Below are positions 15,798 through 25,312 of a DNA stretch of 64,000 nucleotides, piece after piece. Position numbers and translations under genes: made by a program. The notes below the pieces were generated by a model, which worked only from the letters and a program-made list of their open reading frames with translations, ran no database searches and was not told the origin of the DNA. The DNA is taken from contig CAVWOT010000018.1 of the NCBI GenBank assembly GCA_963756605.1, positions 124,001-188,000 of the forward strand, read 5' to 3'. Each line of letters opens with the position of its first letter. Positions within the stretch are counted from its first letter, which is position 1. The stretch is from Bog-159 sp963756605 (lineage in GTDB: Bacteria > Acidobacteriota > Terriglobia > Bryobacterales > Bryobacteraceae).

Positions 15798-18574
15798 TGT
15801 CCACCTCCCACGGGGCCAGGAATGTGCGGCAAGGGCACATTCAGCGGCACGCTATCGTGATCGTGTATCTGCTGGCGCTCGTTATTGTTTTCGGGGCTGA
15901 GCAGGCGCGGCTTGGCGGTAAGCGCCTGCGCGGATTCTTCCGCCTTGAAGCGCTGGAACAGCGCTTGTTCGCGCCCGGCCCCCGCTCTGTCCCCCAGACC
16001 GCGCAAGCACAGCATCCGCGTGTAGTGCATTTGCAGGTCCTCGGGATCCACGTCGCAGACGCGATCCAGATACTTCACCGCCGCGGCGTATTTGCGCTGC
16101 AAAAATAAAATGCGCGCCGTCTGGTTCAGTGCGACGCGGTCGCGCGGATACATGCCCAGCGTGACGGCCAGCGACTTCAGCGCATCTTCATACTTGCCAT
16201 CGGCCTTCTCGATCATCGCCTTAAAGAACCAGATGCGGCCCAGCTTGTCGTTGATTTTGAGCGCCTGTTGGATATACGGCTTAGCGGCATCGGTCTCGCC
16301 TTCTTGAATCAGCGCGCGCGCCACGTTCAGCCAGCCATCGGCATAGCCCGGCTCCGCCTCAGTCACTTTTTTGAAAGCGTACTCGGCGCCCTTCAGATCG
16401 CCCTGCAGCAGCAGGCCGATACCCCAATCGTTCCAGCGCTCGCGATCCTCTTTCCGCACCACGGGCGCCCACGTTGACGGCCCTAGCGGTACACTCGCTT
16501 TAGCCGACGCCACGGTAATAATCGGCAGATCGGGGATGCGGCCTTTTATATTGCCCGAAACATCCTGCGGGATATTGTGCGGATCGAAGCTGTACTCCAG
16601 GCTGTTGTAGCTGGCTGTCAACAGCTTGGGATCCTGGTTTGGTTTCGGCTGGCCAGCGTAAGCGAACTGGGTATAGTAATACGAGAACTTCCGGTAATTC
16701 AGCTTGGCCGTAAACGAGAGCGGGCCTTTGGCGTCCTTGGGAATCTTCACCCGGTAGTGCACTACATCGGCGGCGCCGGGCGGAATCAGGCGCACATAAA
16801 GAACGCTGCGCGCCTGCCAGGCATTGCGCTTGTCGATCATATTGCCGTCGCCATCGAGCTGATAGGCGCGATAGAAATGCGCGCCCGGTTCGACGGGCCC
16901 CTTCCCGCCGTCCTCTACTTTACCGCTCCAGAAGATCACGCGGCCCTCGGCATCTCTGCCCTGCAGTTCCACCCAGACATCGAATGCATCCACCGTGCCG
17001 CCGGGGAAGAAATGACCGATCTTGCGCGTGCGCACCACCACGTCCACACGCGCCGTGGATCCCGGCTGCAAATGAATCCCCGAGTGATCGACCGGGGCCG
17101 CGACTCGTCCCACTTCCCGGATCACGGCGTTGCCGGACTGTTCCGCCTCTTCGCCCACTGCGAAGCCGGTCATTGCGTGGGGGCCTTCTCCAGTGCGCCG
17201 CACCATCGCCGTGCCCCCGTCGCTCGCCGGCGACACGGCGAAAATATCCACCGAAATGAAACCCGAAGTGAGAAACTTCTTGGTTAGCGCGAGCTGTGCC
17301 TCATCCTGGTTGGCGTAAGGCACTGCCGTATTAGCTGCCGGGAAACGATGCGAATGAACCTGGCCCGCTATATTCCCCGGATCGTGCGACGCCACCATCG
17401 GCATATGGCAATCGGCGCAATTCTGGGTCTTGGGCGGATAGTAGAACGACCGCGCCCCCTGCCCCGAGACGCCGCTGGCTTGCCAGTTATCGTAATCGTT
17501 AAAGCCGCGGAACCAGCGATACTGGTTTACCGGCACGTCCAGGTGTACCTTGTGGCAGCCGGAACAGAACTCGGGCACGTCCTGGCGCATGAACGGCTTC
17601 ATGAAAGTGCGCCGGTGCGGCTCGGGATTCAGGAACGTCATAAAATAATCCGCATCCTGAATTAACTTATTCTTGCTGCTTAGTAACTCGTGCAGCGGGG
17701 GATATTGCAGAGTGAAACCGGCGTTGCCCATCGAGCTATCCACATGTGTGACGGCGTGGCAGGATGTGCAAGACAATCCGGCGCGCGCCTCAGGCGTGTC
17801 GATCTGGTCCTTGATAGGCCGGTCGAAGCGGCCATTGAAGAACACCGCGTGATCGTGGCAGCCCGCGCACCACTTACTCGGCTGCGTTCCGACGACGCTT
17901 TGCATATACTCAATCGATTTCCGGTAGAACTGGTTATTGAAGGAAGCGAAGTGGTGCATGGAACTCTTCCACTGCTCGTAAATATCCTTGTGACAGCGCC
18001 CGCACGCCTCCGAATCCATAAAGAAGTTCGAAGGAATGATGCCGCCCACGTTGGTCTGCGCCGATGAGGGAAAGAAAGGCGAGCGCGGACCGCCGCCTTC
18101 CTCGTTCATGGAAACCGGCACTACGAGCGGGTTGCGGATCCGATCGTTCGGATCCGGATGCGCCTTGCGGTAAAGCGCGCTGGCGCCCGGAAAGATCGCC
18201 AGCAAGGCCAGGCAGGTCACGTACGCATTGCGGAAGTCCGCACTCGTGTGCCGGAACACGTAGGGCAGCAGCACCAGTAGGGCCGCGGCGGCCACCATAA
18301 CATGCGCTTCGAGCACCCATCGGTGCGGCGTGGTGTTGCCGCGAACTGCCAGGAAGATGCCTCCCAGCGCGGACGCCAGGAACAAACCGCCCGCCAGCGG
18401 CATGCGCCGGATGAGCCATAGCAGCATCACCGCCAGTGCCGCCCCCAGCGCCAGGTGCAGCACCACGTTACCCATGTAAAATATGGTGGGAGACGCGAAC
18501 GCCGCTATATATGCGGTATTGATCAGCAGTACGAGCAGGAGAATGCCTGCGTACCGGGCAAGCTTGTCTTTCAT
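15794..18574 (-). CDS. Membrane-anchored multiheme cytochrome c with C-terminal TPR repeats
   Basis: This 926-residue protein has four predicted N-terminal transmembrane segments within residues 1-130. A periplasmic region follows with five c-type heme motifs: CGRCH (about 191), CAGCH (about 236), CTSCH (about 269), then CSGCH and CADCH (about 340-390), as in the cytochrome c554 and NapC-like multiheme group. A beta-rich middle comes next. The last 180 residues are TPR repeats (for example AEYAFKKVTEAEPGYADGWL and YEDALKSLAVTLGMYPRD). It heads a coupled two-gene operon with the CRTAC1 gene. A role in periplasmic electron transfer is inferred; donor and acceptor are unknown. Confidence 0.85.
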   Translation of the reverse strand: MKDKLARYAGILLLVLLINTAYIAAFASPTIFYMGNVVLHLALGAALAVMLLWLIRRMPLAGGLFLASALGGIFLAVRGNTTPHRWVLEAHVMVAAAALLVLLPYVFRHTSADFRNAYVTCLALLAIFPGASALYRKAHPDPNDRIRNPLVVPVSMNEEGGGPRSPFFPSSAQTNVGGIIPSNFFMDSEACGRCHKDIYEQWKSSMHHFASFNNQFYRKSIEYMQSVVGTQPSKWCAGCHDHAVFFNGRFDRPIKDQIDTPEARAGLSCTSCHAVTHVDSSMGNAGFTLQYPPLHELLSSKNKLIQDADYFMTFLNPEPHRRTFMKPFMRQDVPEFCSGCHKVHLDVPVNQYRWFRGFNDYDNWQASGVSGQGARSFYYPPKTQNCADCHMPMVASHDPGNIAGQVHSHRFPAANTAVPYANQDEAQLALTKKFLTSGFISVDIFAVSPASDGGTAMVRRTGEGPHAMTGFAVGEEAEQSGNAVIREVGRVAAPVDHSGIHLQPGSTARVDVVVRTRKIGHFFPGGTVDAFDVWVELQGRDAEGRVIFWSGKVEDGGKGPVEPGAHFYRAYQLDGDGNMIDKRNAWQARSVLYVRLIPPGAADVVHYRVKIPKDAKGPLSFTAKLNYRKFSYYYTQFAYAGQPKPNQDPKLLTASYNSLEYSFDPHNIPQDVSGNIKGRIPDLPIITVASAKASVPLGPSTWAPVVRKEDRERWNDWGIGLLLQGDLKGAEYAFKKVTEAEPGYADGWLNVARALIQEGETDAAKPYIQQALKINDKLGRIWFFKAMIEKADGKYEDALKSLAVTLGMYPRDRVALNQTARILFLQRKYAAAVKYLDRVCDVDPEDLQMHYTRMLCLRGLGDRAGAGREQALFQRFKAEESAQALTAKPRLLSPENNNERQQIHDHDSVPLNVPLPHIPGPVGGGQ

Positions 18575-18697
18575 CCGGCTACCCCTCTACGATGGGTAGT
18601 AGCATATCACCGGGTGGGAGCCGCGCCAATAGCATTTTGAAACTAGTATAGATCTGCTAGTGGCCACCCCAATCCCGCTCCTAATCGAACCGCATTA

Positions 18698-18725
18698 TTG
18701 ACACTCCGCTTGACCGCGATTAAAC
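18698..18725 (+). promoter_or_regulatory. Promoter of the outer-membrane barrel gene
   Basis: TTGACA (18698-18703), a 16-bp spacer and TTAAAC (18720-18725) precede GGAGGGGA and ATG 18757. The region 18575-18756 separates this gene from the divergent cytochrome gene and contains no other reading frame. Confidence 0.55.
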
Positions 18726-18756
18726 TCGCATCATTGCACTGGAGGGGAGTCTGTCA

Positions 18757-20205
18757 ATGCGAGTCGTAACTTACTATGCGCTCGGGTTTCTGTACATCTG
18801 CGCGAACTTACCCGCGCAGTCCGACGGCGCCGATCCGTTGCACATCGGCTCTGTCACTGTATCGGGATCGATTCACGAGCGGTACGAAGATTGGGATTTC
18901 TTCAAAGCCAAAGGTGAGAACTCCTATGGATACTCCGGGTCGCTCCTGCGCCTGATGTTCAGCCAGAAGGCACAGAACTATGACTGGGGAGTTGAACTGG
19001 CGGCGCCCATCTTACTGGGCATACCCAATCATGCGGTCGAGCCTTCGCCTGTTGGGCAACTCGGCTTGGGCGGAAGCTACTACGCGGCGAATCACAACAG
19101 TCAGGATGCGGCCAGTGTGTTTGTCAAGCAGGCTTATTTCCGCGTCAAGAGTGAGCATTCGAACGTGAAGTTCGGGCGGTTTGAATTTACCGATGGCGGC
19201 GAAGTCACACCGTCGGACGAGACGTTGGCCATCGTCAAACGGGATGGCATCTCGCAGCGCCTGATCGGCACCTTCGGTTTCTCCGACGTGCAGCGCAGTT
19301 TCGATGGCGCGCAGTATAACTATACCGACGGTTCGTGGAATTTCACGGCTTTCAGCGCGGTTCCAGACCGCGGCGTCTTTCAGGTGGATGGCTGGGGATG
19401 GGTGAAGACTCCCGTGACTTACGCCGCACTTACTAAACAAGCCACCTTCGGCCCGAGTAAGGCGGAATGGCGCGTCTTCGGAATCTACTACAACGACGAC
19501 CGCGGCGTGGTCAAGACGGACAACCGCTCCGCCGCGGTCCGCGCCACCGATCTCGGCGGAATCGATATAGGCACCTTTGGCGGCCACTATATTCAGGCGA
19601 TTCCCACCGTCGCCGGCACGTTCGACCTGCTGGGCTGGGGAGCTCTGCAAACGGGCAAGTGGGGACTGCTGACGCAGCGTTCCGGAGCGGGCGCGGCGGA
19701 AGGCGGGTTCCAGCCGAAGATCGTGCCAGCCGTGCGCCCCTGGCTGCGATGTGGCTACTTCTATTCGACCGGCGACAGCAACCCTAACGACGATATCCAC
19801 GGCACCTTCTTCGCCATCCTGCCTACGCCGCGCGTCTACGCGCGCTTTCCATTCTTCAACGAGATGAACAATCGCGACCTGTTCGGCGAGTTGATGCTGC
19901 GGCCCGCTAAACGGGTGACCCTGCGCGCGGACGTGCACGGTTTGTGGCTGGCCAACAGCCACGATCTCTGGTATTCCGGCGGCGGCGCTTTTCAGCCGTG
20001 GACCTTCGGCTTCAACGGCCGCCCGTCGAACGGGGCTACGGGGCTTGCCACGCTGTACGACGTCAGCGTGGATTATCAGGTGTCGCGCGCTCTCTCCACT
20101 GGCGTGTACTACGGCTATGCGCGCGGCGGCGCCGTGGTGGCACGCATTTTCACCGCCGACCCCAATTCCCAGTTCGGTTTTGTGGAAGTGAACTACCGGT
20201 TCTGA
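18757..20205 (+). CDS. Outer-membrane beta-barrel protein (alginate-export/porin-like)
   Basis: This 482-residue protein begins with a signal peptide (MRVVTYYALGFLYICANLPAQ). It continues with alternating amphipathic strands rich in Gly, Tyr, Trp and Asn and ends in FGFVEVNYRF, a C-terminal aromatic residue as recognised by the BAM complex. The pattern KFGRFEFTDGGEV followed by SQRLIGTFGF is like the alginate-export (AlgE-type) barrel family common in this phylum. An 18-stranded channel for sugars or small anions is likely, but the substrate is not evident. It is divergent from the multiheme cytochrome. Confidence 0.7.
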   Translation: MRVVTYYALGFLYICANLPAQSDGADPLHIGSVTVSGSIHERYEDWDFFKAKGENSYGYSGSLLRLMFSQKAQNYDWGVELAAPILLGIPNHAVEPSPVGQLGLGGSYYAANHNSQDAASVFVKQAYFRVKSEHSNVKFGRFEFTDGGEVTPSDETLAIVKRDGISQRLIGTFGFSDVQRSFDGAQYNYTDGSWNFTAFSAVPDRGVFQVDGWGWVKTPVTYAALTKQATFGPSKAEWRVFGIYYNDDRGVVKTDNRSAAVRATDLGGIDIGTFGGHYIQAIPTVAGTFDLLGWGALQTGKWGLLTQRSGAGAAEGGFQPKIVPAVRPWLRCGYFYSTGDSNPNDDIHGTFFAILPTPRVYARFPFFNEMNNRDLFGELMLRPAKRVTLRADVHGLWLANSHDLWYSGGGAFQPWTFGFNGRPSNGATGLATLYDVSVDYQVSRALSTGVYYGYARGGAVVARIFTADPNSQFGFVEVNYRF

Positions 20206-20464
20206 CGCGTCACTTTCGGCTGCGGATGCACCGCCGCATCGTCCACGGCCTCCCAGCCTGCCTGTTTTTCCGGCAGATCGTCGGCGAAGACCGGCGCCAA
20301 GCCAGGCGAGAGGACGACGAATGCCATCGCGCCCGCGGTCACGTTTTGTTGTGAGGCTCCGGCTTGTGCGACGGCGCTGCGCCTGATTTTGGTCTCCCGG
20401 GCGGTTTCCGGATCTTGCCCGTCATCCAGGTGCGGACGACTTTCGGATGCCTGCCTTTGTCCAT
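20193..20464 (-). other. Mostly empty stretch with two short overlapping reading frames
   Basis: The 380 bases between the barrel gene and the gene at 20586 hold no long gene. On the minus strand, ATG 20464 to TGA 20339 encodes 41 basic, proline-rich residues (MDKGRHPKVVRTWMTGKIRK...). A GTG at 20342 overlaps that stop (GTGA) and opens a 49-residue frame with a weak signal-like core (AMAFVVLSPGLAPVFA), which ends inside the barrel gene at 20193. No convincing ribosome-binding site precedes either. They may be chance frames; the GTGA overlap is the only support. Confidence 0.25.
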
Positions 20465-20585
20465 ACCTGAATATATTTTAACCCCGCCTTCACGTGGCGC
20501 GGGCCGGGAATCCTATACAATTGGGTTGTAACTTCCAGCCGCCCAAAAGCATCAATTCAGATAAGCGCATCGCTAATTAAAACTT

Positions 20586-21056
20586 ATGAAGATTTTGCCT
20601 GCTATCCTATTTCTGTCGATTTCTCTGGTTCCGGCCGCGCTGGCGAAGAAACCAGCCACGGAATATCCGGCCATGTATGCCGGCGGCAGCCTGCCGTTGG
20701 GTCATCACAGAGTCTACGCCACTATGGGCAAGGATGAAGTCGTTTTCGTCCAGCGGGGCCGCCGTATCGCCGTCCCCGTCAGGAATATTACGGAGATCTC
20801 GTGTGGTACAGAAGTACGGCGCCGGCTAGGCGCCTCGGTGCTCGATGTGGTCCCATTGATGCATCTCGGAGAGACCGAGAACCGGTACATCGGCGTGTCC
20901 TGGCTCGGCGCGCGCGGCGATAACACACGCGCGCAAGTGCTGTTGAAGTTGAGCCGCGCCGATTATGACGATTTCCTGGCCGCCCTCGAACAGGCCACCG
21001 GCATCAAGGCGGTAAATACGAACCAGGTGCCCACCGTAGTCCATTACCAGGTTTAG
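20586..21056 (+). CDS. Small exported protein of unknown function
   Basis: The 156-residue product has a clean signal peptide (MKILPAILFLSISLVPAALA, cleavage after ALAKK or ALA). The mature part is predicted to be beta-rich, with VVFVQRGRRIAVPVRNITEI and a late segment LLKLSRADYDDFLAALEQATG that looks like one helix. I recognise no family. The gene is followed 42 bases later by nadE on the same strand; there is no sign of functional linkage. Confidence 0.65.
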   Translation: MKILPAILFLSISLVPAALAKKPATEYPAMYAGGSLPLGHHRVYATMGKDEVVFVQRGRRIAVPVRNITEISCGTEVRRRLGASVLDVVPLMHLGETENRYIGVSWLGARGDNTRAQVLLKLSRADYDDFLAALEQATGIKAVNTNQVPTVVHYQV

Positions 21057-21098
21057 TCCCGCCCGGCGCGGCGGATTTGACGATAATGGTGTCAGACG

Positions 21099-22748
21099 AT
21101 GCAAATCGCCCTGGCCCAGATCAATCCCACGGTTGGCGACCTGACTGGCAATGTGGACCGCATGATCCGGTTCTCGCGCGAGGCGGCCGCCGCCGGCGCG
21201 CAGGTGGTGGTTTTTCCGGAATTATCAGTGACCGGTTACCCGCCGCGCGACCTGGTGGAAAAAACCAGCTTTGTGGCACGCTCCGGCGAACAGTTGGAGC
21301 GGTTGGCCGCCGAGACCGCCGTACTGCCGCTCGCCGTGATCGCTGGATACGTGGGTCCTTCTCCAGCCTCCACCGGAAAGCGCGCCACCAATAGCGCCGC
21401 CGTGCTCGCGGGCGGCGACATCGTGTTCCGGCAGACCAAGATGCTGTTGCCGACCTACGATGTGTTTGATGAAGCCCGCTACTTCGTTCCCGCCGAATCG
21501 CAAACACTCCTGCCCATACATGGCCGCCAGGTCGCCCTCACCATCTGTGAGGACGCCTGGAACGACAAACAGTTTTGGGAGCGCCCGCTCTACCGGCGCG
21601 ATCCCGTGCAGGAGCTGGCGCATTCCGGCGCGGATCTGCTCATCAGCATCAACGCATCGCCCTATCACATGGGCAAACGCGCGCTGCGCCGGGAGATCTT
21701 CGCCGCCACGGCGCGCCGCCACTCGATTCCGCTGGTCTATGTGAACCAGGTGGGCGGCAACGATCAACTGGTGTTCGACGGCACCAGTTTTGCCATGGAT
21801 GCCACCGGACGGGTGGCTGCCTCCGCGGCTTCTTTCGCCGAGGACCTGGTGCTATTCGATTCCGCCACCGGCGCGGGCGCCCAACACGATAACCTGCAGG
21901 ATGAGTGCGAAGCGGTTTATGAAGCGCTGGTTCTCGGCACGCGCGACTACATCCGCAAGTGCGGTTTCGCGCGGGTCCTCATCGGCCTGAGCGGCGGCAT
22001 TGATTCCTCGCTCACGGCGGCCATCGCGGCGGATGCGCTCGGCGCGGATAACGTCACCGGGATTGGAATGCCCGGTCCGTTCTCGTCGGAAGGCAGCATC
22101 CGGGATGCCTGCGCGCTAGCGCAAAACCTCGGTATCCGCTTCGAGATGGCGCCCATCTCCCCGGTTTACGAGCAGTTCCTGCGCGTGCTGGACCCGCTGT
22201 TCGCCGGCGCGCCGCGCGATGTCACCGAGGAGAATCTGCAGGCGCGCCTGCGCGGCGTTACCTTGATGGCGCTCTCGAACAAATGGGGCGCAATGGTGCT
22301 GACCACGGGAAACAAGAGCGAGCTGGCTGTCGGCTACTGCACCTTGTACGGCGATATGTGCGGCGGCCTGGCAGTGATCAGCGATGTGCCCAAGACGTTG
22401 GTGTATGATCTCGCGCGGGTGGCCAACCGGCGGCGTCCGGGAGCCATACCGGAGAGCGTGTTCGAGAAGCCGCCCTCGGCGGAGTTGCGTCCGGATCAGA
22501 AAGACAGCGATTCGCTGCCGCCATACGAAATCCTGGACCAGGTTTTGCGCGCCTACGTCGAAGATTACCAGGCGCCGCGGCAGATTGCGCATGAGCTACA
22601 ACTGCCGCTCGCCACGGTCGTGGACATTGTGAACAAGGTCGATCGCAACGAGTACAAAAGGCAGCAGGCCGCGCCGGGCCTGAAGGTGACTTCCAAGGCA
22701 TTCGGCATTGGCCGCCGCTTTCCCATAGCGCAGAAGTATGCAGAATAG
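21099..22748 (+). CDS. nadE: NAD+ synthase, glutamine-hydrolysing
   Basis: This is a two-domain enzyme of 549 residues. The N-terminal nitrilase-type glutaminase domain (1-260) shows the catalytic Glu-Lys-Cys triad in FPELSVTGYPPRD, KMLLPTYDVFDE and LTICEDAWND. The C-terminal synthetase domain carries the ATP-pyrophosphatase loop GLSGGIDSSLTAAIA (about 298-312) and the TTGNKSELAVGYCTLYGD signature. It converts deamido-NAD+ to NAD+ using glutamine as ammonia donor, the last step of NAD biosynthesis. Length and motif order are normal. Confidence 0.97.
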   Translation: MQIALAQINPTVGDLTGNVDRMIRFSREAAAAGAQVVVFPELSVTGYPPRDLVEKTSFVARSGEQLERLAAETAVLPLAVIAGYVGPSPASTGKRATNSAAVLAGGDIVFRQTKMLLPTYDVFDEARYFVPAESQTLLPIHGRQVALTICEDAWNDKQFWERPLYRRDPVQELAHSGADLLISINASPYHMGKRALRREIFAATARRHSIPLVYVNQVGGNDQLVFDGTSFAMDATGRVAASAASFAEDLVLFDSATGAGAQHDNLQDECEAVYEALVLGTRDYIRKCGFARVLIGLSGGIDSSLTAAIAADALGADNVTGIGMPGPFSSEGSIRDACALAQNLGIRFEMAPISPVYEQFLRVLDPLFAGAPRDVTEENLQARLRGVTLMALSNKWGAMVLTTGNKSELAVGYCTLYGDMCGGLAVISDVPKTLVYDLARVANRRRPGAIPESVFEKPPSAELRPDQKDSDSLPPYEILDQVLRAYVEDYQAPRQIAHELQLPLATVVDIVNKVDRNEYKRQQAAPGLKVTSKAFGIGRRFPIAQKYAE

Positions 22749-22768
22749 CGAGCCAATCAATGGCTCGC
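22748..22768. terminator. Hairpin between convergent genes
   Basis: GCGAGCCA (22748-22755), a 5-base loop and TGGCTCGC (22761-22768) form a perfect 8-bp stem covering the nadE stop and the end of the convergent gene. It lacks a T-tract, so it may be a bidirectional attenuating or stabilising hairpin rather than a classical intrinsic terminator. Confidence 0.55.
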
Positions 22769-23176
22769 GGGCAGGTTCACCGAAATATCGGGCCAGAACT
22801 TGCGATGATCGTACCGAAACACCAGATCGACCATCACTGGCGACGTGCCGTCTCGCGGCATGTCGAAGCGCCATTTCATGGCCGCGCGTTCGACCCCGCG
22901 GGCGAGGGGCGTGCCGTTGTCATGGAACTCAGCGTGAACCGGCTTGCCGCCAGCGACCGTGAGCGTTACCGCGACTACACTTCCTTCAGCCTGTACCGCT
23001 TTGCTGGAAGATACCTTCGGCACAACCGTGTGAGTCACTTTGAACCCTTCCAGATTGCCCGCCATAGGCGGGGTAACCGTTCCGGATCTCTGTAGCGTGG
23101 GAAAATTCTGGCAAGCAATCGCCTGCGCCGCGGTACTGAATGAAAGCGCGGTAAGAACAAGGATACGGATCTGCAC
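22757..23176 (-). CDS. Small exported protein, TonB C-terminal-like
   Basis: The 139-residue product has a signal peptide (MQIRILVLTALSFSTAAQAIA). A single domain follows whose strands (VKVTHTVVPKVSSSKAV-like start, GSVVAVTLTVAGGKPVHAEF, AAMKWRFDMPRDGTSPVMVDLVFRY) resemble the TonB C-terminal fold, as used in 'energy transducer TonB' proteins of acidobacteria. It lacks the transmembrane and proline-rich parts of a real TonB, so it cannot act as one alone. It is convergent with nadE. Confidence 0.6.
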   Translation of the reverse strand: MQIRILVLTALSFSTAAQAIACQNFPTLQRSGTVTPPMAGNLEGFKVTHTVVPKVSSSKAVQAEGSVVAVTLTVAGGKPVHAEFHDNGTPLARGVERAAMKWRFDMPRDGTSPVMVDLVFRYDHRKFWPDISVNLPASH

Positions 23177-23319
23177 CGGCGGCCTCCGGCGAGGATAATA
23201 TGCAAGTAAGTCGCCAGTTTGTTCAGAGATGCAACTTATGTGAGTTCAGTGATCGGACCGGGGCGGCTTGTGCCCATCCAGCGCAGGTGTAGCAGGCATT
23301 CTTCACACGGCTTTCGCAC

Positions 23320-24588
23320 TCAGCCCCACCAGGTCTCCCCCGGCGCCAAGTGCGCGCGCGCCACATCCGGATTCAACTCGATCCCATAGCCTGGCTTATC
23401 CTGAATAGTCAGATAGCCGTTTTCCCAAATCGGTCCCTCGTGCACGACTAAGTCGGGCCACCAATCAACGTAATTCGCCAGTTCGTGGATGCGGAAGTTG
23501 CGCATGGATGCCGCCGCGTGCGCGGACGCGATCGTTCCTACCGGGCTGGCCGGATTATGCGCCGCCGTCCAGATATAGTAATTGTCCGCCAGATCCGAAA
23601 TGCGCTTCGATTCCAACAGTCCGCCGGACTTGGGCATGTCAATATGCACGCCATCGCAGCCTTGCAGTTCGATCAGCTTCAGAAATCCCTGCCGCGTGTA
23701 GAGGTTCTCGCCCGTGCAGATGGGCACCGGCGACTGGCGCCGCACGAACGCCATCGCTTCGGGGTTTTCCGGCGGCACAGGATCTTCCAGCCACATGGGC
23801 CTGACCTTCTCCAATGCCTTGGCTAACTCGATGGCATCGCGCGTGTCGTACCTCCAGTGCGCTTCCACGGCGAAGTCCGCATCCGGACCCAGTTCTTCGC
23901 GCACCACTTCCATCAAACCCACGATCTGCCGGATATCGCTGTCCTTCAAATGCCGGATGTACGGATCGTGGCCCGGTTCCCGATTCTCGGGATCGAGCGC
24001 CCGCGGAATGCCGTCGCCCTGAAACTTGAACGCGGTCCAGCCCCAGCGCTCAGCGCGCACCTGATGTACCAGGTCGCGCCACGCCGCCGGATCTTCCACG
24101 TGCTGCTTGGGAAGTTGCGTAGTGCGATAGAACCGCACACGATCGCGGAAGCGCCCGCCCAGCAGGTTCACCGTGGGCGTTTCCAGAATGCGCCCCGCCA
24201 GGTCCCAAAGCGCGATCTCCACCCCGCTGGCCGCTTCTACGGTAACGCCGCCAATGGCGCCCGCGCCGGCATTGCGCATCAGAATTTTGGTGTACAGCTT
24301 GTCCACGTTCAGGGGATCTTCACCGATCAACAGCGGCTGGAAGATCCTGGCGATCACGTCCTTTACGCCAGGCCCCCAATAGGCTTCGCCAATGCCGTGC
24401 ACGCCGGCATCGGTTTCAATCTTCACCAGGTTCCAATCCCACGTGCCGCGGACGATCATGCATTTGACCTCCGTGATCTTCACCTTCCGGCGCAAGGCCG
24501 CGGCCAGACGTGCATACGGCGCCGGAAACAGCGGCGCGGCCGCCAGCGCGGAAAGTTGCAAAAAACGGCGGCGATCGAGTGCCAACAT
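23320..24588 (-). CDS. Enolase-superfamily dehydratase (mandelate racemase/galactonate dehydratase-like), Tat-exported
   Basis: An N-terminal twin-arginine signal (LDRRRFLQLSALAAAPLFP) precedes a 400-residue enolase-superfamily enzyme. The capping domain (ITEVKCMIVRG ... LVKIETDAGVHGIGEAYWG) is followed by a barrel with metal ligands in DFAVEAHWRYD, WLEDPVPPEN and PICTGENLYTR, and the catalytic histidine in TAAHNPASPVG. The GENLYTR and AHNP patterns point to the D-galactonate/D-mannonate dehydratase side of the family. The exact sugar acid is not certain. Export by Tat is unusual for this enzyme class but common among Solibacter paralogues. Confidence 0.85.
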   Translation of the reverse strand: MLALDRRRFLQLSALAAAPLFPAPYARLAAALRRKVKITEVKCMIVRGTWDWNLVKIETDAGVHGIGEAYWGPGVKDVIARIFQPLLIGEDPLNVDKLYTKILMRNAGAGAIGGVTVEAASGVEIALWDLAGRILETPTVNLLGGRFRDRVRFYRTTQLPKQHVEDPAAWRDLVHQVRAERWGWTAFKFQGDGIPRALDPENREPGHDPYIRHLKDSDIRQIVGLMEVVREELGPDADFAVEAHWRYDTRDAIELAKALEKVRPMWLEDPVPPENPEAMAFVRRQSPVPICTGENLYTRQGFLKLIELQGCDGVHIDMPKSGGLLESKRISDLADNYYIWTAAHNPASPVGTIASAHAAASMRNFRIHELANYVDWWPDLVVHEGPIWENGYLTIQDKPGYGIELNPDVARAHLAPGETWWG

Positions 24589-24637
24589 GGCCTGATTTAT
24601 AGCACACGTCTGGTACGCTGAAATTCTCGGGGGACGG

Positions 24638-25312
24638 GTGATTTCAGTTCAGGGCGTTACGAAAAGCTTTGCGGGCAAGCGCCAGGTCACCGCGCTGGAA
24701 CAGATCGATCTGCACGTGGCGCGCGGCGAGATGGTATCGATTGTGGGACCGTCGGGATCGGGAAAATCCACCCTACTGAATCTGATCGGCGGCCTCGACC
24801 GCCCCAGCACGGGTGAGATCCGCATCGCGGGGCGCAACATCGCCAGCCTCTCCGATGACGATCTGACGCGCCTGCGCCGCGACAAAATCGGCTTCATCTT
24901 TCAGTTCTTCAATCTGCTGCCCAGCCTGAGCTGCATGGAAAACGTCGCGCTGCCGCTGCATCTGAAAGGCCTGCCGAAGCGGAAGACCACGGCCCGCGCG
25001 CGCGAGCTTCTGGAACTGGTGCAGCTTGGTCATCGCATGGATCATCTGCCCGACGAACTCTCCGGCGGCGAGCGGCAGCGGGTGGCCATCGCGCGCGCGC
25101 TGGCCTTCGATCCGCCGATTCTGCTGGCCGATGAGCCCACCGGAAACCTCGACAGCCACACGGGGGTAGAGATTCTAAAGCTGATTCGCGATCTGCACGC
25201 GCGCCTCGGCGCCACGGTGCTGATCGTGACCCACGATGCCGGCGTGGCCGCCAGTTGCCCGCGCATGCTCACCCTGTGCGACGGGCGCGTGGCGGGGGAC
25301 GTGCGCCAATGA
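24638..25312 (+). CDS. ABC transporter ATP-binding protein (LolD/MacB type)
   Basis: The 224-residue ATPase has all motifs in place: Walker A GPSGSGKST (about 37-45), Q-loop FQFFNLLPSLS, signature LSGGERQRVAIARAL, Walker B ILLADEPTGNLDS and the H-loop TVLIVTHD. It is closest in pattern to LolD, FtsE and MacB ATPases, which power mechanotransmission rather than substrate translocation. It starts GTG or ATT near 24638 and its stop overlaps the permease ATG by four bases (25309-25312). It is the first gene of a four-gene operon that runs to 29871. Confidence 0.92.
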   Translation: MISVQGVTKSFAGKRQVTALEQIDLHVARGEMVSIVGPSGSGKSTLLNLIGGLDRPSTGEIRIAGRNIASLSDDDLTRLRRDKIGFIFQFFNLLPSLSCMENVALPLHLKGLPKRKTTARARELLELVQLGHRMDHLPDELSGGERQRVAIARALAFDPPILLADEPTGNLDSHTGVEILKLIRDLHARLGATVLIVTHDAGVAASCPRMLTLCDGRVAGDVRQ

